Of a stretch of DNA of 64,000 nt, positions 60,191 through 64,000 are shown piece by piece. Both the position numbers and the translations under genes were made by a program. This DNA comes from Eutypa lata. Its lineage: Eukaryota; Ascomycota; Sordariomycetes; Xylariales; Diatrypaceae. The notes below the pieces were generated by a model that worked only from the letters and a program-made list of their open reading frames with translations, searched no databases and was not told the DNA's origin. Every line of letters starts with the position of its first letter. The stretch's first letter is position 1. Location: positions 5,208,001 to 5,272,000 of the forward strand of contig JAKULF010000005.1 in the NCBI GenBank assembly GCA_022661535.1, given 5' to 3'.

Positions 60191-62442
60191 GCCAATGACT
60201 ACAGTTAATCTTGGGCTAGACATGAATGGTCGAGAGTATCAGGACATCTCTTCGCGCTCTCCCTCTTTGGCGCGGTAGGCCTTCCGGATGCCCGCCAGCA
60301 TAACTATCTACCCATACATCGCTCGCAGGGTCTCGTATCTGGCCCCTAAGATCTCAAAAGCTGCAGCACACTGCTCACTGACCTTTCGTAGTATAGTGGT
60401 TTTGTCCCACCGTGCTGCCCAGGCCGGATAACTGACATTCAGTTTCTCGTTGCCGTTTCATTGAATGCAATCTCAAATCCAAAAAGAAAAAAAAGAAAGA
60501 ACCTCGTTGACTTTCTTGGAAGTCCACTCTATTTTTTAGTGCTTCACGCCAGGACATCTTCCTCAAACGATGTTTCTCTTTCTCTCTTAGTAGGCATGGT
60601 GAATTTGGTTTTTGAACTTGACTTATATCACTTGTCAAATGGGCTCAAAACGTAGTTATATGAAAACGAGCGCAGGTTCTGGACGGAAACTGAATGGGGA
60701 CTGTGTAGACTTGTCAGCTTCGTGGCTCACGAAGAGGCAGGTAGCTATCCACCTACATATTGCTCGCTTCAAACCTGCTCCTCTATTTTGATGTGTAGTG
60801 TCGGATCCGGATCTTCAAGGGTTCATGATGTCGCCATTTTCTAGTGTCATTTCGTTGATGTAGTTAGTAGAGAAGGTTGTGTTTGAGGAGGAAAATCTGG
60901 AAGAGAAGAGATGAACAACATTCTACCATCCATGAGGTAGGTAGACATGTCCTGGACCAGAAGGGAAAGTGGGCTTTGCGACAGATAAGAAGGTGCGATA
61001 TGCAGGAGGTAAGAGAGACCTGACATAGCGTATGGTGTTACTTACCGAGAGATAGGTGCCTAGGTACATAGTATTAATTTGTTCTTGGTATAATGTTCAA
61101 TTCAACTACTGCCCATAAGCTAGGTAGGTACTATGAGAGTAGTTATGTTGCAACGGCAACTTTTAACCAGATAATGACGGCGATGGTTAGTAACTACGAG
61201 GTAGTTGCTGTTTTTAGATTCCTCCCAAACTATCCCGTGGTTGACTGCCCTTGTAGTCTTGGGGGAAGTTTAAATAATATTGCCTGAATTATAGTTGTAA
61301 CTGCTACATTTTGCTCGTTAACGGCGTTTACGACAAGTACTGGAGAAAGTCTAAGATTCTCCACCTACTATCTATTTCTACTCTGCCTGCAACCTTATTG
61401 ACTTTGGTCTAGTCCCCTGTTAGCTCCTTTCGAGAAAGGAAAGGGGCACGTGTCATGACCGCCAACCCACTGGTGACGATATGCGTGCTGTAAATGATGC
61501 ATAAATACAGACATATCGGAATATAGTCTCCGGGCTTGGCTTGAGAGCCAACCTCGACGTCGCCCCTTGCACTGGTATGGGCGCCGTCAAGGCATATCTC
61601 TCCAATTTACCGACAGGACTATGGTGAAATTTCACCTTACAGCGGCACAAGCCGGACATAGGAGATTTTTCATAGCTCTGGGAAGTTATATCGCGTTTGG
61701 GAAGCCTGGAAGTCTAGATCTACTGTGGTGAAGGGTCCCCTATTTGCATATTACTATAATGAAAGGGCCTCGTACTTGTAGAAAGGGGTAAAACTACCTA
61801 GATAGGCTGTTTACCAAAAGTACTGATGAGCATGCATATATATTGCGGCGATAGCTTACTATTAATGAGTGATATGCTGGCCATTCATATGCACACAGTA
61901 GAATAAGCAGTCAGCTTCTATCTATTTCAATGATTATTGACCCTCAACCCCTCTTGTAGCAAATTGATATTAACTTCGGCTGCTACATTCTTAGCTAGAG
62001 GAAACCATCTAAGTGTGGCGGCTGGCCCGAAGCGTCATTTCTCTTATAGATCATACAACAGTAGAGACCACCGTCACTGCATTGCATATAGTCAGATAGT
62101 GTAGATTTATTGAAAATTCAGTAGTTCCATATAACACATCTACTCGGCAACCTACCTATCTGCTCGAATATGCATCTCTGCCGTAAAGGGCTATGACGAG
62201 TGAGATGCTTGGTACTTGAAGTGCTACACCCTCTATTGGTAAGCTAATTCTTCGAGTCGTCGTTTCATGTACGGGTTGCCGATTATCAATACTATTGCGC
62301 TAAGAGCTTTCGGTACCCAAAAAGATAGGATGGTTAAAGATTATCGAGGCCGTCGTCGAGTAAGCAGAAATGCATGTTCATTCAGCCGATAGCGTGGTTA
62401 GTGCCGTTGTTGCACGGATAAGCCATTTACGAATAAGGCTGG
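60190..62442. other. Intergenic, no gene recognised
   Basis: Only ORFs below 90 codons, no domain, no array. Ordinary base composition with scattered TAGGTA/TACCTA words. Confidence 0.4.
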
Positions 62443-62444
62443 TA

Positions 62445-63604
62445 AGTCAAACACCCCCTTAACGCACACCCCCCTCAACGCCCACTTAACCCCACATAAT
62501 TAAAATTTTAATAAAACGTTAACGAAAAATCAAAAAAATAAACGGTTTTCGGATTGAAATTTATTATATAATGAAATATAAAGAAATTGCTTTTATTTTT
62601 ATAAATATAAAGGTTTATATTTTATATTAATTAAATTTATAAAATTAACGTTTCATTTTATTTTAATTATATAAAACCAAAATTACGTAATATTAATCTC
62701 TTTTCATTTATATTATATAAAATATCAATTAATAAATTAAAAAATATATATTATTAATATATATTCGTTATTATAAATTAAATATTAATAAATATAAATT
62801 TAATATAAAATATATTTATATATTTTAATATATTATTAATTATATATAATAAATTAATTAAAATAATTATTATATAATATATTATTATATTATATTAAAT
62901 AATATTAACTTTATATTATATTTTAAATAATTTTATTTTAATAAAATTATTTATATAAAAAAATTTTATATTTAAAATATATTATTTAAATATTTAATAT
63001 TATATATATTTTATAAACTTTTATTTTATTTTAAAACGTTTTATATAAATTTTTATATAATAAATATATTATAATAAAAAAAATCTTAATATATATTTTA
63101 TTTAATTAAATATATAAAGAAAAAATATAAAAATATAATAATATTTTATATATAAAAAACGCCAAAATAAATTATAAAATAAAATAAAACGTAATATATT
63201 AAATATAAAATGAAAAATAAAATATTACGTAATACTTTTATATATATAATATATTTAAAAAGTTATATTTATAAAACATTAAAATATATTTAAATATAAT
63301 ATATATTTAAAAAGTTATATAAGTTTTTATAAAATATAAATTCCTTAATAAATTTGTTAATAATTTATATAGCAAATTATTAATATAATTTTTTTAAATT
63401 TTAAACATTATTTTATAAAACTTATATAATAAAATAAAATAATTTTAAATTATAATTTTTTAAAATATATAATAAAATATCTTTTACAATTTTTTTTTCT
63501 TTATAAATATTTTGGTTAATTAAATATAAATTGTTAAAATATAGGATTTTGTATGGGAAATGGGTGGGCGTTGAGGGGGGTGTGCGTTGAGGGGGTGGTT
63601 GACT
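62445..63604. mobile_element. TA-flanked TIR element with GC-rich ends and AT-rich interior
   Basis: A 1160-bp element. The left terminus starts AGTCAAACACCCCCTTAACG and continues CACACCCCCCTCAACGCCCA. The right terminus is its reverse complement with few differences over about 44 bp. TA lies on both sides (62443-62444 and 63605-63606). The interior (about 62495-63545) is strongly AT-rich, with no ORF of note and more CA/TG than the block at 53-57 kb. The TIR plus TA pattern fits a Tc1/mariner-type element or its MITE derivative. Confidence 0.8.
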
Positions 63605-63606
63605 TA

Positions 63607-64000
63607 TATTATTATAGATGTTGTTGAGTGAGGATCTAGTTTGTTGAACAGAATAGGGGTGGGAAGAGATATCATCGAGTAGAGAGAGTGCTTGTTGAAA
63701 GAGGGGAGGTATTGCGACGAAACAGAACGCAAGGCCTGCACCGCTACACTACTGGTGTAGGCAAAAGCGGGATGTTGTTAGCTCGGGAGATAACCATCTT
63801 GCAAAGCCTTATATAGTAAACAGCTACGTAATGCCGGTGACATGCGATATACTCCTGGCGTTGGGAAACATGTCTGCCACCTATCTGACGTCTAAGTATC
63901 TCCCATTTGGCTGTTGGTGACTTAACTATTGATAACCTAGTTTTAAGAACCTATCTTTGACCATTTGGCCTCTGCCTACTTGACGATCTTTCACTTATAG
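63607..64000. other. Intergenic, nothing recognised
   Basis: No ORF, repeat or RNA gene recognised before the window ends. Confidence 0.4.

Overview
The window comes from the nuclear genome of a filamentous ascomycete (Pezizomycotina, most likely a Sordariomycete; I cannot fix the order). The evidence is short GT-AG introns (mostly 58-95 bp), fungal-only families (C2H2 plus fungal-specific transcription factor, HeLo-domain protein, DUF4419), typical single-copy fungal housekeeping genes (CDC25-type RasGEF, NRDE2, URB2, MIC10), and an AT-rich block in which CpA/TpG has almost vanished, as repeat-induced point mutation (RIP) produces.

Gene-bearing part (about 2.6-49.3 kb). In order: a C2H2/fungal-trans transcription factor (-, 2666-5361); a gene-poor stretch of about 9 kb; a Ras guanine-nucleotide exchange factor with SH3, RasGEF-N and Cdc25 catalytic domains (+, 14495-18398); an unusual gene joining an N-terminal HeLo (HET-S-type) domain to a ubiquitin-conjugating E2 domain (+, 21311-23605), whose 3' end is one arm of an inverted repeat around a telomere-like TTAGGG tract; the nuclear RNA regulator NRDE2 (-, 26717-30037); a CLC chloride channel/exchanger (+, 31386-34272); a DUF4419 protein with a long aspartate tract (-, 35745-37115); a cytochrome P450 (+, 41058-43231); the ribosome-biogenesis factor URB2 (-, 43982-48393); and the cristae-organising protein MIC10 (+, 48868-49277), head-to-head with URB2. 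I reconstructed exon borders by hand. They keep frame in every gene except at the second intron of the HeLo-E2 gene.

Repeat part (about 49.3-64 kb). No intact gene is visible. It holds a decayed retroelement gag-like relic (-, about 50.6-52.5 kb), an approximately 3.85 kb block of extreme AT content (53331-57177), a tRNA-like Pol III unit with A and B boxes and a T-run terminator (57390-57523), a TA-flanked inverted-repeat element (58578-59002), a cluster of degenerate tandem repeats (59.46-60.2 kb) and a second TA-flanked element with GC-rich ends and an AT-rich interior (62445-63604). Smaller MITE-like and dispersed repeats lie between the genes (24.5, 40.0, 43.6 and 49.7 kb).

The genes do not form one pathway. 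Most are ordinary conserved loci. The item most worth following is the HeLo-E2 fusion, which by architecture could couple a cell-death or membrane-targeting domain of fungal allorecognition to ubiquitin transfer.
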